Below are positions 9,140 through 17,369 of a DNA stretch of 64,000 bases, in pieces. The translations under genes were made by a program, and so were the position numbers. The stretch's first letter is position 1. Each line of letters begins with the position of its first letter. A model generated the notes under the pieces. The model did not search any database. It was given only the letters and a program-made list of their open reading frames with translations, and had not been told where the DNA came from. Source of the DNA: a bacterium M00.F.Ca.ET.205.01.1.1 (GTDB lineage: Bacteria; Pseudomonadota; Alphaproteobacteria; Rhizobiales; Rhizobiaceae); contig SRUQ01000005.1 in the NCBI GenBank assembly GCA_004791255.1, forward strand, positions 70,341 to 134,340, given 5' to 3'.

Positions 9140-10546
9140 TCAAGGTATCCTCCGCATGCCCAGCGCCGTTAGGGCGCTGAGCGCCGCGCCAAGGGCGATG
9201 AGCTGCCAACTTGTTTGAAAGGCAGGCAATGCCTGGCTAGGGGCGAGACTGAGAGAGCCCGTAACCGACACCAGCAGCGCCACGCCCAGCACATAGCCAA
9301 GTTGGCGGCTCGTATTGACCACCGCGCTACCCGTCGCTGTCATGTTGGCCGGAAGATCGCGCGTTGCGCTCCCAATCATGGTCGGCATGGCGATGCCGAT
9401 GCCGACGCCGACCAACATCCATGCCGGCATGATATCGATGCTGTAGCGGGGGGCGATTGACGCCATGAAGGCGAAGCCTAACGCCCCAATTGCAAAAATG
9501 ACATTGCCGACGATCACAAGCGCTCGCGGTGACGCGGTAGACGCAAATTTCTGAACGAAGTAAGCGGCTATGGGCACGCAGACCGGGCCAGGGACGATCG
9601 CAAATCCGGTTTCGGTCAAGGAAAGGCCGGCAACTGTTTGCAACCAGATTGCGACGCTCAGAAAGATGGCGGCAAAGGCCGTGCAGAACAGAATGATGGT
9701 GATGTTCGCCCAGGTAAATGTCGAAACCGTGAAGAGGTTCGGATCCACGATCGGCGCCTGGTGAAACAGGATCCGCCTTACGAGCCAGGCTGCGGTCAGA
9801 ATTGCCAAGACGTAATATGCAATGATCTGCGATGTCGTCGATTGTTCATACCCAACGACCCCGAGGGACAGTGATCCTACGGCGATTGCGGCAAGCATGG
9901 CGCCAAACAGATCGAGATTTTTGGTCGAGACACTGGCCGGCTGTATTGTTGGTATCAGCAATGCCGCTGCGGTGCCGGCAATAATTCCGACCGGCAGATT
10001 AATGATGAAAATCCATCGCCAGGAATATTCTGCAAGAACCCCGCCAAGGGCGGGACCAACGGCCGCTGCAAGTGCGGATGTCGTCGCCCAGATCTTGACC
10101 GCCGCAGTCCGCCGTTGCGCGGGAAGAACCGTCAATATAAGGCCAAGGCTGCTCGGAGTGAGCATCGCGGCTCCCGCCGCCTGCAACACGCGGGAGAGTA
10201 TGAGCGACCACATTGCGCCCGAAAGCGAACAGCCAACGCTGGCCAGCGTGAATATGGTGAGGCCAGCCAGGAACGCGCGCTTGCGTCCCCACTTGTCGGC
10301 GAGCCCGCCGAAGGGAATCAGCAAAGCTGCGTAGACAATAGTGTAACCGTTCAGAATCCAGCTGAGATCGGCAAAGCTGGCTTGTGGAAATTCAGCGCCT
10401 ATCCGACTGAAGGCGACATTGACGATGAATACGTCAATCATCGCCATGAATGCCGCCCCACACAGGACGACAGTTGTCAGCAGCGATCTTTGATCTGAGC
10501 GATCACTAGAGGATGCAACGCGTGTCTGTGTGTCCATTGGTGTCAT
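9140..10546 (-). CDS. MFS drug exporter, DHA2 (EmrB/QacA) family
   Basis: This 468-residue integral membrane protein has about 14 hydrophobic segments and the MFS loop signature GGLADKWGRKRAFL between segments 2 and 3. The motif C-like GPALGG appears in segment 5, typical of drug/H+ antiporters. The length and segment number fit the DHA2 family. Two start codons six bases apart (10546 and 10537) are possible; a GAGGG site favours the first. It is divergent from an HxlR regulator, and three dyad sequences lie between them, so drug-responsive repression by that regulator is the natural inference. Confidence 0.88.
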   Translation of the reverse strand: MTPMDTQTRVASSSDRSDQRSLLTTVVLCGAAFMAMIDVFIVNVAFSRIGAEFPQASFADLSWILNGYTIVYAALLIPFGGLADKWGRKRAFLAGLTIFTLASVGCSLSGAMWSLILSRVLQAAGAAMLTPSSLGLILTVLPAQRRTAAVKIWATTSALAAAVGPALGGVLAEYSWRWIFIINLPVGIIAGTAAALLIPTIQPASVSTKNLDLFGAMLAAIAVGSLSLGVVGYEQSTTSQIIAYYVLAILTAAWLVRRILFHQAPIVDPNLFTVSTFTWANITIILFCTAFAAIFLSVAIWLQTVAGLSLTETGFAIVPGPVCVPIAAYFVQKFASTASPRALVIVGNVIFAIGALGFAFMASIAPRYSIDIMPAWMLVGVGIGIAMPTMIGSATRDLPANMTATGSAVVNTSRQLGYVLGVALLVSVTGSLSLAPSQALPAFQTSWQLIALGAALSALTALGMRRIP

Positions 10547-10682
10547 CTACCCTCAAGCCAGTTCAACGCGGGCGACAGCCCGCCATTGATCGCATCCGGT
10601 TGATATTTCCGCCCGGGGCGCGGCGTTTGTGAAAGCGACTTCAACGACAGGCGTTAGAGCGTTTTCAATCCCGCATCCGGTC

Positions 10683-10755
10683 AGTTGGATATTCCAACTC
10701 GGAAAGTTGCATACTCAGTTGGATATCACAACCCAATATGGTTTGATTTTCAAAC
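10683..10755. promoter_or_regulatory. Three dyad operators between the MFS exporter and HxlR regulator
   Basis: Three symmetrical elements follow one another. At 10683-10699 there is a perfect 7-base-arm repeat AGTTGGA-TAT-TCCAACT. At 10717-10733 lies a related imperfect copy AGTTGGATATCACAACC with GTTG/CAAC arms. At 10741-10755 there is a perfect 6-base-arm repeat GTTTGA-TTT-TCAAAC, ending 11 bases before the HxlR ATG. HxlR-type regulators bind dyads as winged-helix dimers, so these are probably their operators, controlling both divergent genes. Confidence 0.7.
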
Positions 10756-10766
10756 TTTCTTTTGGT

Positions 10767-11249
10767 ATGTGGTCTGGAATGCAATCCAAGGCCACCGATG
10801 TAACCCCACGCCTGTGCAATATCGCAGCCGCCCTTGAGGTCGTGGGCGATCGCTGGAGTCTTTTGATTGTTCGGGAGCTGCTTTACGGCCAGCAGAAATT
10901 CACCGAGATTGTGAACAATACGGGAGCGCCTCGGGATATCCTCGCCATCCGGCTCCGCAAGTTGGAAGAACACGGCGTCCTGGACCGTGAGCCGTATAGC
11001 GATCATCCATTGCGCTACACATATCGGCTTACCGCCGCAGGGCGCGCCCTCCTGCCAGTACTGCTGACGTTAAAGCAGTGGGGTCAGGATCATGTTCGGG
11101 ACGGACAACCGGACTCGGTTCGCCTGATCCACCGACAGTGTGACCACGAAGTCATGGCACAGGTGCATTGCAGCACTTGTGGCGAGCATTTGACGTCTCG
11201 CGATCTGGAGGTGAAAGGAAAGCAGCGCAACGACGCTTCGGAGCGCTGA
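10767..11249 (+). CDS. HxlR-family winged-helix transcription regulator
   Basis: This protein of about 160 residues carries the HxlR domain. A conserved cysteine sits in PRLCNIAAALEVVGDRW, followed by LLIVRELLYGQQKFTEI, then the recognition part RKLEEHGVLDRE and the wing YRLTAAGRAL. ATG codons at 10767 and 10779 are both possible; longer upstream starts would read through the operator repeats and are rejected. The C-terminus has a CSTCGEHL motif, a possible metal or redox site in addition to the N-terminal cysteine. It is divergent from the MFS exporter and probably regulates it and itself through the three dyads just upstream. Confidence 0.88.
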   Translation: MWSGMQSKATDVTPRLCNIAAALEVVGDRWSLLIVRELLYGQQKFTEIVNNTGAPRDILAIRLRKLEEHGVLDREPYSDHPLRYTYRLTAAGRALLPVLLTLKQWGQDHVRDGQPDSVRLIHRQCDHEVMAQVHCSTCGEHLTSRDLEVKGKQRNDASER

Positions 11250-11655
11250 TCGGTGGGTCGTCATTTGGGCGTTTCGATCGCGCGCCTGGCGGACGACTGC
11301 GATACTTTACGTCACGTATCACCGAACGCCCGGCACACGCTTCGACCGGGACTAATATGTCGAGCATCGACGTTGCGAATTTCACCGGCGTCACGCCTGG
11401 CATATTCAGACAGCGATCTGCGCGACCTGTATCGATCCCGAAACTAGGAGTGGCAGACGCAACCGGGTCCGGCCGTCTAAGTCTGCGGGCTCCCGCGGGT
11501 GCGCATGCGACAATCCCGTGAAATCTGGCGCATATCCTACATCGAATACGAGAACATACGAAGGTGCGGCTGGGCTAGCTACCCACTAACTGATTGTTTT
11601 CGTGGAAAAAATGACGTCCATTCAGCCGCATAGGCTCCCGCCCGTGCTGCGCGAG
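11250..11655. other. Gap with no supported gene
   Basis: About 400 bases separate the HxlR gene from the end of the T3SS island. Frames of up to 117 codons cross it on the plus strand, but they lack a ribosome site and recognisable motifs. It may hold decayed sequence at the island edge. Confidence 0.4.
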
Positions 11656-11811
11656 CTAACTCTGGCGTCTTGCTGCAAAGAGGCCGTCAGCAATATGACC
11701 AAGCGAAATCATACCGGCGCCGCGTGTCAGCACGAGTAGCAGCAGCCAGGCCCGCAGCAGGTGTTCGGCCCAGTTTTTGGGGAAAACGAAGATCTGGACG
11801 GTGACCAGCAT
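11656..11811 (-). CDS. Small 51-residue ORF downstream of sctU
   Basis: An ATG at 11811 opens a 51-codon frame 41 bases after the SctU stop on the same strand. The product has a hydrophobic middle (LLRAWLLLLVLT) between charged ends and could be a small membrane peptide. The segment NWAEHLL is encoded within the 21-base sequence that recurs at 39607-39627, where the same frame also reads NWAEHLL. This suggests either a shared protein tail from a lost gene or a recombination footprint. There is no clear ribosome site, so it may not be expressed. Confidence 0.3.
   Translation of the reverse strand: MLVTVQIFVFPKNWAEHLLRAWLLLLVLTRGAGMISLGHIADGLFAARRQS
11755..11775. repeat. 21-base direct repeat, left flank of the T3SS island
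   Basis: The 21 bases from 11755 (CAGCAGGTGTTCGGCCCAGT plus T) recur exactly and in the same orientation at 39607-39627. The two copies bracket the whole T3SS island. Flanking bases diverge at once on both sides. Chance duplication of 21 bases in 64 kb is very unlikely, so this may mark an old insertion or recombination event. Confidence 0.7.
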
Positions 11812-11852
11812 CTGGCTTGGCCAACCCTGCAAGCCAGCCGACTTGCGTCGCT

Positions 11853-12893
11853 TCAGGTCAGCCCGAGCCGGACCAGATGGCGAACGACCGGCGAAAACAT
11901 CTGCTGGCCGATATAAGATCCGGTATTCGCATTTTCGAAAAGTGTTTCGGCGGCAGCCGCGTCCTCGACGATGGGGATGCCCGCCTGCCGTGCTTGAGCC
12001 ATTATCTCGTCGGCGGCGCGGCCCTGGCCCTTGCCGACGACCGTCGGCACCGGCGTTTCGCCCTTGATGTAACGCAACGCCACGGCACGGTCACCGGACA
12101 CGAAGACGATGACCGCATTCCTCACGCCCAGCTTCCCGGGTTGCATCACCGTCTCGCGCCGCTGTCGCTGCTGTTCCTGGCGGATCAACGGATTTCCTTC
12201 GAGATCCTTGTGCTCACGCTTGTATTCGGTTGTCGTCATGCGCATGTCGCGAAGGAACAGCCAGCGCTGAAGTGGAACATCGATCACACCGATGGCGACA
12301 AAGGCCAGGGCGGCGGCGATACCAAGAGGTACCAGCACCGCCTTGATGACCGGCTCCAGGCATGACGGACCGCAGCCTGGCGCATCGAACAGCGGTTGTA
12401 GCCACGCGATCAGGATGAACACGAACAGGCTCGCCAGCAACACCACTTTGACAAGCCCCTTGGTGAACTCGATGACGTTGCGCAGCGACAGGATCTTCTG
12501 AAGGCCCTTCGCCGGATTAATGTGATCGAACTGCGGCTTCAGCGGCTCAAACGAGAAGACCGGCCCGAACGTCCCCAGCATGCCGAAGGCCACGGTGAGA
12601 ACGACTACGATCCCGACCAGCGGTAATGTGGCAAGCATCAGCAACGAAAAGAAATGGCGGATGGCCCGCAGGCTGACATCCGCGAACGAGCCGCCGGGAT
12701 CCGTCACGGTCTGCACGAGTTCCGACAGGCGCCTGAACAGCATCGGCCAGGAAAAATAGAGATAGACGAGTGCTGCGAGCAGCGTGAAGCCGGAGACCAG
12801 GTCGCGGCTCTGCGAAACCTGGCCCTTGCGGCGCGCGTCACGAAGCTTCTTGTCGGACGCCGGTAGTGTCTTTTCCTCAGCTTCTTCGGCCAT
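11853..12893 (-). CDS. sctU: SctU, T3SS export apparatus switch protein (FlhB/YscU family), NPTH motif absent
   Basis: This 346-residue inner-membrane protein has the typical FlhB/YscU layout: an N-terminal EEKTLPASDKKLRDARRKGQ segment, four transmembrane helices (about residues 30-210), then a cytoplasmic domain. In the family that domain cuts itself at a conserved Asn-Pro-Thr-His, switching substrate specificity. Here the matching place (residues 265-268) reads VSGD, within VIVFVSGDRAVALRY, while the flanking VIV and AVALRY are conserved. The gene should therefore not autocleave in the usual way. It follows SctV with a 39-base gap on the same strand. Rhizobial RhcU normally sits after RhcT; here it has moved to the SctV arm. 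Confidence 0.93.
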   Translation of the reverse strand: MAEEAEEKTLPASDKKLRDARRKGQVSQSRDLVSGFTLLAALVYLYFSWPMLFRRLSELVQTVTDPGGSFADVSLRAIRHFFSLLMLATLPLVGIVVVLTVAFGMLGTFGPVFSFEPLKPQFDHINPAKGLQKILSLRNVIEFTKGLVKVVLLASLFVFILIAWLQPLFDAPGCGPSCLEPVIKAVLVPLGIAAALAFVAIGVIDVPLQRWLFLRDMRMTTTEYKREHKDLEGNPLIRQEQQRQRRETVMQPGKLGVRNAVIVFVSGDRAVALRYIKGETPVPTVVGKGQGRAADEIMAQARQAGIPIVEDAAAAETLFENANTGSYIGQQMFSPVVRHLVRLGLT

Positions 12894-12932
12894 GTTGTGA
12901 ATTCCCCAACTGTCCCCTCCGTCCGGCTGGCG

Positions 12933-15101
12933 TCATGAGTTCGCCTCTTGCCCGGCTTTCGCCTGGGCCGACGGCAGCGACTGGGAGACATTGCGCGCGC
13001 CAGCCCTGCCGGAGCGTCCGGCGATCGTGGCCAATGGCTGGACGTTGAATTCCTGTGCGAGTTCCTGGAAGGACAGAACCGGGAGTTCGATGGCATTGTG
13101 CGTGAGCAGGCTGCGCATATGGCGGCGCACGTCCATCGCGGCGAGGACGACTGGCGAGACGTCGGTGGAGTTCTGCGACAGCGCCCGCTCGATTTCGGTG
13201 ACCAGCGCCTGCGCGTCATCGTCCGAAAGGTTCAGGAATGAGCCGGTCGATGTGCTCTGCACCGCGTTTCGCAGGATATCCTCGGCCGACCTCTGCAGGA
13301 CATAGGCGGCGATGATGTTGTTGCGGCCGGCGGAGCGGAAGCTGATCTGGCGTTTCAACGATGTGCGGACGTATTCCGTCAGCAGGACGACGTCCTGTTC
13401 GCGTTGGCCCCATTCGATCAGGGCTTCGAGGATCAGGCGCAGATTGCGGATCGGTACATTCTCGCCGACAAGCCGGCGAAGCACTTCCGCGATCTTCTGC
13501 AGCGGCACGATCTCCTGCGCCTGTCTGACCAGATCCGCATAATCCGGCTCCATGTCCGAAAGGAGCCTGCGCGTCTCCTGGATCCCGACGAAATGGCCGG
13601 CATAGAGCCGAAGTGCATTGCCGGTCCATCTGGCCGCTGTTTCCGCCGCTGCGGAGAAGACGAAACCGGCTTCCTTCAGCGCCGATACCTGGCTGTCGTC
13701 GACCCACACGAATTTGCGCTGACCAGCAATCGAAGTGCCTTTTTCGTAATCTACTTCGAGCAGTTCGAGATGCGTCGCATCCGCTTCGACAAGAACCCGA
13801 TCGGCAGGAATTTCGGCATCCAGGATGGGTGCGCCCTCCAGGTCGACGCGGATGCTCCGTGGTGAAAGCATCTCGTCGACCTGCATGCCGATTGCCGGAA
13901 CGTCGACACCGAGATCGCCGAAGAGTTCGCGGCGCACGCCGTCGGCGAGCGCGGCAAATTCGGGCTCCGGGGTCGAGCGCGCGAGATCGGTTCCGAGGCG
14001 GACGATCACGCGGTAGGAAGAAGGCAGCGTTCCGGCGTGGATTGCTGAAAGCGATGCGGAATTGCCCGGTTGTTCGTGCACGGCGATCTGGCCGATATCT
14101 GTGGGCTCGGACTCCTTTGCTGTACGGCGATTGATTGCATAGGCGCCCGCTCCGAAGCAGGCGCCAAGGATCAGGAACACGATGGAAGGAAAGCCCGGCA
14201 CCAGGGCGAGGCCGACCATGATCACCGCAGCGAGCCCGAGCGCCCGGGAATCCCGCAGCAACTGGCTGGTTATCTGCCGGCCAAGGTCGCCCGTTCCATC
14301 CGCGCTGCCGACACGCGTCACCATCGTACCGGCGGCCACGGCGACGAGCAGTGCCGGTATCTGCGCCACCAGCCCGTCGCCGACGGTGAGCAGGGTGTAG
14401 GTCGCGGCCGCATCGCCCAGCGACATGTCGTGTTGCAGCGTTCCGACCGCGAAACCGCCGATGAGGTTGACCAGAATGATCACGATGCCGGCGATGACGT
14501 CACCCTTGACGAATTTCATGGCGCCGTCCATCGCGCCGAATAGCTGGCTCTCGCGCTCCAACTGCTGCCGCAGGCGGCGTGCCTCCGCCTGATCAATGTC
14601 GCCGTTTCGCAATTCGGCATCGATGCTCATCTGCTTGCCCGGCAGCGCATCGAGCGTGAAGCGCGCGGCGACCTCGGCGACGCGCTCCGCACCGCGCGCA
14701 ACCACGATGAACTGTGCGATGGTGATGATCAGGAAGATGACGAGGCCGACCGCGATGCTGCCGCCGACCACGAAAGTACCGAAGGCCGTGATGATCTCGC
14801 CCGCATCGGCCTGGAGCAGGATCAATCGCGTGGTCGTGATCGTTATCGCCAGCCGGAACAAGGTTGCGATGAGGATGACCGAGGGCAGCGACGAGAACTG
14901 GAGCGGGTAAGAAACGTAGAACGATGCCAGCAAGATGAGCACGCTGATGGCAATGTTCGCGGTGATGAGAATGTCGACGAGAAACGTCGGCAATGGAATG
15001 AGCATCATCACCACGGCAACGAGCAGCAGGACGGCGATGACCAGGTCGCTCCGGCGTGACAGCCTGGCGAGGAATTGCAAAAGCCGCTCCGACATGGTCA
15101 T
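12933..15101 (-). CDS. sctV: SctV, major T3SS export gate protein (FlhA/LcrD family)
   Basis: This 722-residue protein has seven to eight N-terminal transmembrane helices and the family signature GDIDQAEARRLRQQLERESQ in the FHIPEP loop, preceded by FTLDALPGKQMSIDAEL. A cytoplasmic domain of about 350 residues follows and would form the nonameric export ring that receives chaperone-substrate complexes. Length and order match LcrD/RhcV. The start overlaps the stop of the SctY-like gene by four bases, so the two are translationally coupled. SctU follows after 39 bases. The gene appears intact. Confidence 0.95.
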   Translation of the reverse strand: MTMSERLLQFLARLSRRSDLVIAVLLLVAVVMMLIPLPTFLVDILITANIAISVLILLASFYVSYPLQFSSLPSVILIATLFRLAITITTTRLILLQADAGEIITAFGTFVVGGSIAVGLVIFLIITIAQFIVVARGAERVAEVAARFTLDALPGKQMSIDAELRNGDIDQAEARRLRQQLERESQLFGAMDGAMKFVKGDVIAGIVIILVNLIGGFAVGTLQHDMSLGDAAATYTLLTVGDGLVAQIPALLVAVAAGTMVTRVGSADGTGDLGRQITSQLLRDSRALGLAAVIMVGLALVPGFPSIVFLILGACFGAGAYAINRRTAKESEPTDIGQIAVHEQPGNSASLSAIHAGTLPSSYRVIVRLGTDLARSTPEPEFAALADGVRRELFGDLGVDVPAIGMQVDEMLSPRSIRVDLEGAPILDAEIPADRVLVEADATHLELLEVDYEKGTSIAGQRKFVWVDDSQVSALKEAGFVFSAAAETAARWTGNALRLYAGHFVGIQETRRLLSDMEPDYADLVRQAQEIVPLQKIAEVLRRLVGENVPIRNLRLILEALIEWGQREQDVVLLTEYVRTSLKRQISFRSAGRNNIIAAYVLQRSAEDILRNAVQSTSTGSFLNLSDDDAQALVTEIERALSQNSTDVSPVVLAAMDVRRHMRSLLTHNAIELPVLSFQELAQEFNVQPLATIAGRSGRAGARNVSQSLPSAQAKAGQEANS

Positions 15102-15409
15102 TCAACACCTCGTTGCGACAGGAAGCTCAGCAAGGCACTGCGCGCCTCGGTCTTGCGCCCGGCCGCGAGCAAGGCGCGGCTCTTCAGCAAGGCGAGCGCC
15201 GGGTGGTCCATTCCTTCCAGGGTCTCCAGCCTGGCAATCGTGGCAAGCGCCTTTTCCGCCTCGCCATCGAGTGTGAGCAGGTGCGCCAACGTCCGCAGCA
15301 CGCCGGCATTTCCCGGCGAGAGCTGCGCAGCGATAAGCAGATACGCTGCGCCCCGCTTTGCCTGCCCATGACACCCGTAGAGATAGCCCAGGACATGCAG
15401 CAGACGCAC
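15098..15409 (-). CDS. sctY: Small TPR protein, probable SctY (YscY-like)
   Basis: This 103-residue protein is made of TPR-like helical pairs (for example AAYLLIAAQLSPGNAG and EAEKALATIARLETLEG). It begins with GTG at 15409 and ends in a 4-base overlap with SctV. In Yersinia the order yscX-yscY-lcrD (SctX-SctY-SctV) is conserved, and YscX and YscY bind each other and SctV. The same order, sizes and coupling appear here, so SctY is the best assignment, made by context and TPR content rather than by a strong motif. It could instead be a generic class II-type chaperone. Confidence 0.7.
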   Translation of the reverse strand: MRLLHVLGYLYGCHGQAKRGAAYLLIAAQLSPGNAGVLRTLAHLLTLDGEAEKALATIARLETLEGMDHPALALLKSRALLAAGRKTEARSALLSFLSQRGVE

Positions 15410-15426
15410 AGTGTCATGCGGGTCGG

Positions 15427-15867
15427 TCAGGTTCCGATTCCTTCCTGCATGCGACCAAGCAGTTCTCGATGACGCTCGATTTCATCCTCCATCAGCGTCC
15501 TGGCCAACGTCTTGAGCTGCTCGCCGCCCTCGAGGTCGGGGACCAGGTGCGTTACAAAGTGCTGGAGAATGGGGACGGAGCGACGCAGGATGGCTGGCTC
15601 GGGAACAACGGGCATGACGAAATTGGCGAGTATCTCGTCAAGCGATTCGCCGGCGGCGCCTTGAGACGGCTGGAATTCCGCTGTTTCCGGCCTTTCCGCA
15701 GCAGCGGCCGATTGCGTTCCTTGAGCACGGTTTGCGGCTTTGTCGACGCCATTCATCCGTCGTCGGTTGATTGCCTGGCCGCGGATGCCTTCCGCCTGCC
15801 GCACCTCGCGGCCGGCTGCGTCCATCCTCGCTGAATCGAGTCGCGGTCCTTCAAGCCGGCGGTTCAC
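15427..15867 (-). CDS. Probable SctX-position T3SS protein
   Basis: This 146-residue protein starts with GTG at 15867, overlapping the SctD stop, and ends 17 bases before the SctY-like gene. The first 65 residues are charged, Ala/Gln/Arg-rich and probably disordered. The rest is helical (LDEILANFVMPVVPEPAIL, then a basic-acidic helix near the C-terminus). YscX is of similar size, is secreted early, and lies directly before YscY and SctV in Yersinia. The assignment as SctX rests on position only. I do not recognise the sequence itself. Confidence 0.5.
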   Translation of the reverse strand: MNRRLEGPRLDSARMDAAGREVRQAEGIRGQAINRRRMNGVDKAANRAQGTQSAAAAERPETAEFQPSQGAAGESLDEILANFVMPVVPEPAILRRSVPILQHFVTHLVPDLEGGEQLKTLARTLMEDEIERHRELLGRMQEGIGT

Positions 15868-16865
15868 GGATATTTCAGCGCGACCGTGGCGCCGCCCTTG
15901 GTCAGCAGAAGTTCCGTTTCGCCGATGTGTTTGATGGTCCAGCCGTCATTGGTGAACGCGCCTTCGTGATAGCGCGCGCCGTCGGACGCGATGACATAGG
16001 GCCGCTCGCCATACCAGATCGCCTGCAGCGTCAGGCGCGGAGCCTGCTCCACATTGCCGATCATGACGTTGGAGACGAGGGGAATGTGCGCGCCGAACGC
16101 CTGATCGAACCAGGATTGCGTTTCCGTCCAGGCACCACTCTTTTCATTCGGGATCATGCCCGAGACCAGAAGCCGTCCCGGTGATCGCTGGACGGTCAAT
16201 GTGCTCATGCCGGATTGCTCGAGACGCAGCTTGAGCTGGCTTTCCGCTTCGGCGACACCCTGGATTTGCGCCGGCGACGAATCGTCCAGGACTTCCTGGC
16301 CCGGCTCGCCGGCAAAGGCCATCCTGACCGGTTCGCCGTCGTGAGAGGATGCCTTTGCGCCCATGTCGGGCTTGGCGAGAGAGAACCCGTTCGCGGCGAC
16401 GGAAACAGCGAATACGGCAAAGAGAACGCTGCCCGCAACCAGGACGAAGCGATTGGAAAAGGACCACCTGTTCGGGGGGCGCTGCGGGTTGACCAGCCGG
16501 ATACGAGCGTCGCCGAGACTTATGGTGAGCGGCAGCCTGCAGCTTCTGCCATGTCCCTCACCGATGGTCTCGCCCGTGGCGAGCGTGACATCGCCGCCGA
16601 CGGCCTCGATTTCAAACCTGCCGCCCTTGCGCCGCAGCCTCGCGTGGATTGGCGCGATACCGGCATCCCTGAGGACAATGTCCGACTCCGTGCTGGAGCC
16701 GATCGTATATAGTGGCCCGACCAGGCTGAGTTCGGCGCCGGCGTGAAATCCGTGGACTACGCTGAGCGCAACGGAACCTCCGGATGCCGGGGAGGGGGCG
16801 ACAATCGCTCCGAGCAGGCGCGCCGGCGCCGCATCCAGATATCTGCCGATAGGGCTAGCGGTCAT
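15864..16865 (-). CDS. sctD: SctD, T3SS inner-membrane ring protein (YscD/PrgH family)
   Basis: This 333-residue protein has an N-terminal cytoplasmic FHA-like domain (roughly residues 30-130, with LYTIGSSTESDIVLRD), one transmembrane helix (about 139-160), and a periplasmic part with ring-building beta-alpha modules (SGMIPNEK region). That is the SctD layout. SctD forms the outer ring of the inner-membrane platform around SctJ, while its cytoplasmic domain touches the sorting platform (SctK, SctQ). It is shorter than YscD. It is followed by the SctX-like gene with an overlapping stop/start, so the left arm D-X-Y-V-U is one transcript. Confidence 0.85.
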   Translation of the reverse strand: MTASPIGRYLDAAPARLLGAIVAPSPASGGSVALSVVHGFHAGAELSLVGPLYTIGSSTESDIVLRDAGIAPIHARLRRKGGRFEIEAVGGDVTLATGETIGEGHGRSCRLPLTISLGDARIRLVNPQRPPNRWSFSNRFVLVAGSVLFAVFAVSVAANGFSLAKPDMGAKASSHDGEPVRMAFAGEPGQEVLDDSSPAQIQGVAEAESQLKLRLEQSGMSTLTVQRSPGRLLVSGMIPNEKSGAWTETQSWFDQAFGAHIPLVSNVMIGNVEQAPRLTLQAIWYGERPYVIASDGARYHEGAFTNDGWTIKHIGETELLLTKGGATVALKYP

Positions 16866-16987
16866 GCCACTTCATCTCCCGCCGATGACGATTTCAAATG
16901 CAGCTTGACGACGGCGTTGCAAGATAGCTGCCGTGCAGTACGCCGCCGGTTGCTTGCGGCGGCGTATGGGGTCGAGAATTCCCTGCC

Positions 16988-17173
16988 TCAGGCCTTTTCC
17001 GCCGACTGGCCGAGCGTCTTCGCCGTGCTCATCAGCATGTCATGCTGGGATTTCGCGATCTCTTTCGTGATCTCCAGCCCAAACATACGCTCCTGATGCT
17101 TGATCATCTTGTCCAGGTTCTGTTCCGGCGACCCTGCAGAGCCGGATGTAATGGGAGGGGTAGCAGCCATCAT
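16988..17173 (-). CDS. Small helical T3SS protein, candidate needle subunit or needle chaperone
   Basis: This 61-residue protein is encoded at the head of the left T3SS arm, 122 bases before SctD. An AAGGAG site lies five bases before the first ATG. The product is one long amphipathic helix (about residues 18-55, ERMFGLEITKEIAKSQHDML) with no cysteine. Size and position near SctD fit SctF (needle, normally about 80 residues) or SctE (needle chaperone, about 66). The sequence lacks the usual needle motifs, so the identity is open. The conserved 20-base box at 17265-17284 lies about 90 bases upstream. Confidence 0.6.
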   Translation of the reverse strand: MMAATPPITSGSAGSPEQNLDKMIKHQERMFGLEITKEIAKSQHDMLMSTAKTLGQSAEKA

Positions 17174-17264
17174 TGTCTCCTTGAGGGACTGTTCCAGTTA
17201 CAAACTCCGGACTCACACCGCTGCGATCCGGCAGGTTGCGGAACCAACTTAAGGCAGCATGACC

Positions 17265-17284
17265 GAAATTGAAAGTCCAGTTGG
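17265..17284 (-). promoter_or_regulatory. Shared 20-base box upstream of the left T3SS arm
   Basis: Read on the minus strand, toward the small helical T3SS gene, the box is CCAACTGGACTTTCAATTTC. The box upstream of the right arm (30273-30292, plus strand) is CCAATTGGACTTCCAATTTC, so 18 of 20 bases agree and the orientation relative to the T3SS genes is the same. It lies in the divergent region between the left arm and the RpiR regulator. It does not resemble the published rhizobial tts box. It is probably an activator site or part of a promoter shared by both arms. Confidence 0.65.
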
Positions 17285-17369
17285 AATTTTTGAGCCACTT
17301 CAGTTCCAAGTGTTGCGTTGCCGGCGTTCCAGGAGTAACCTGCGAACCGGGTGAATGGGGTATTTCAGG

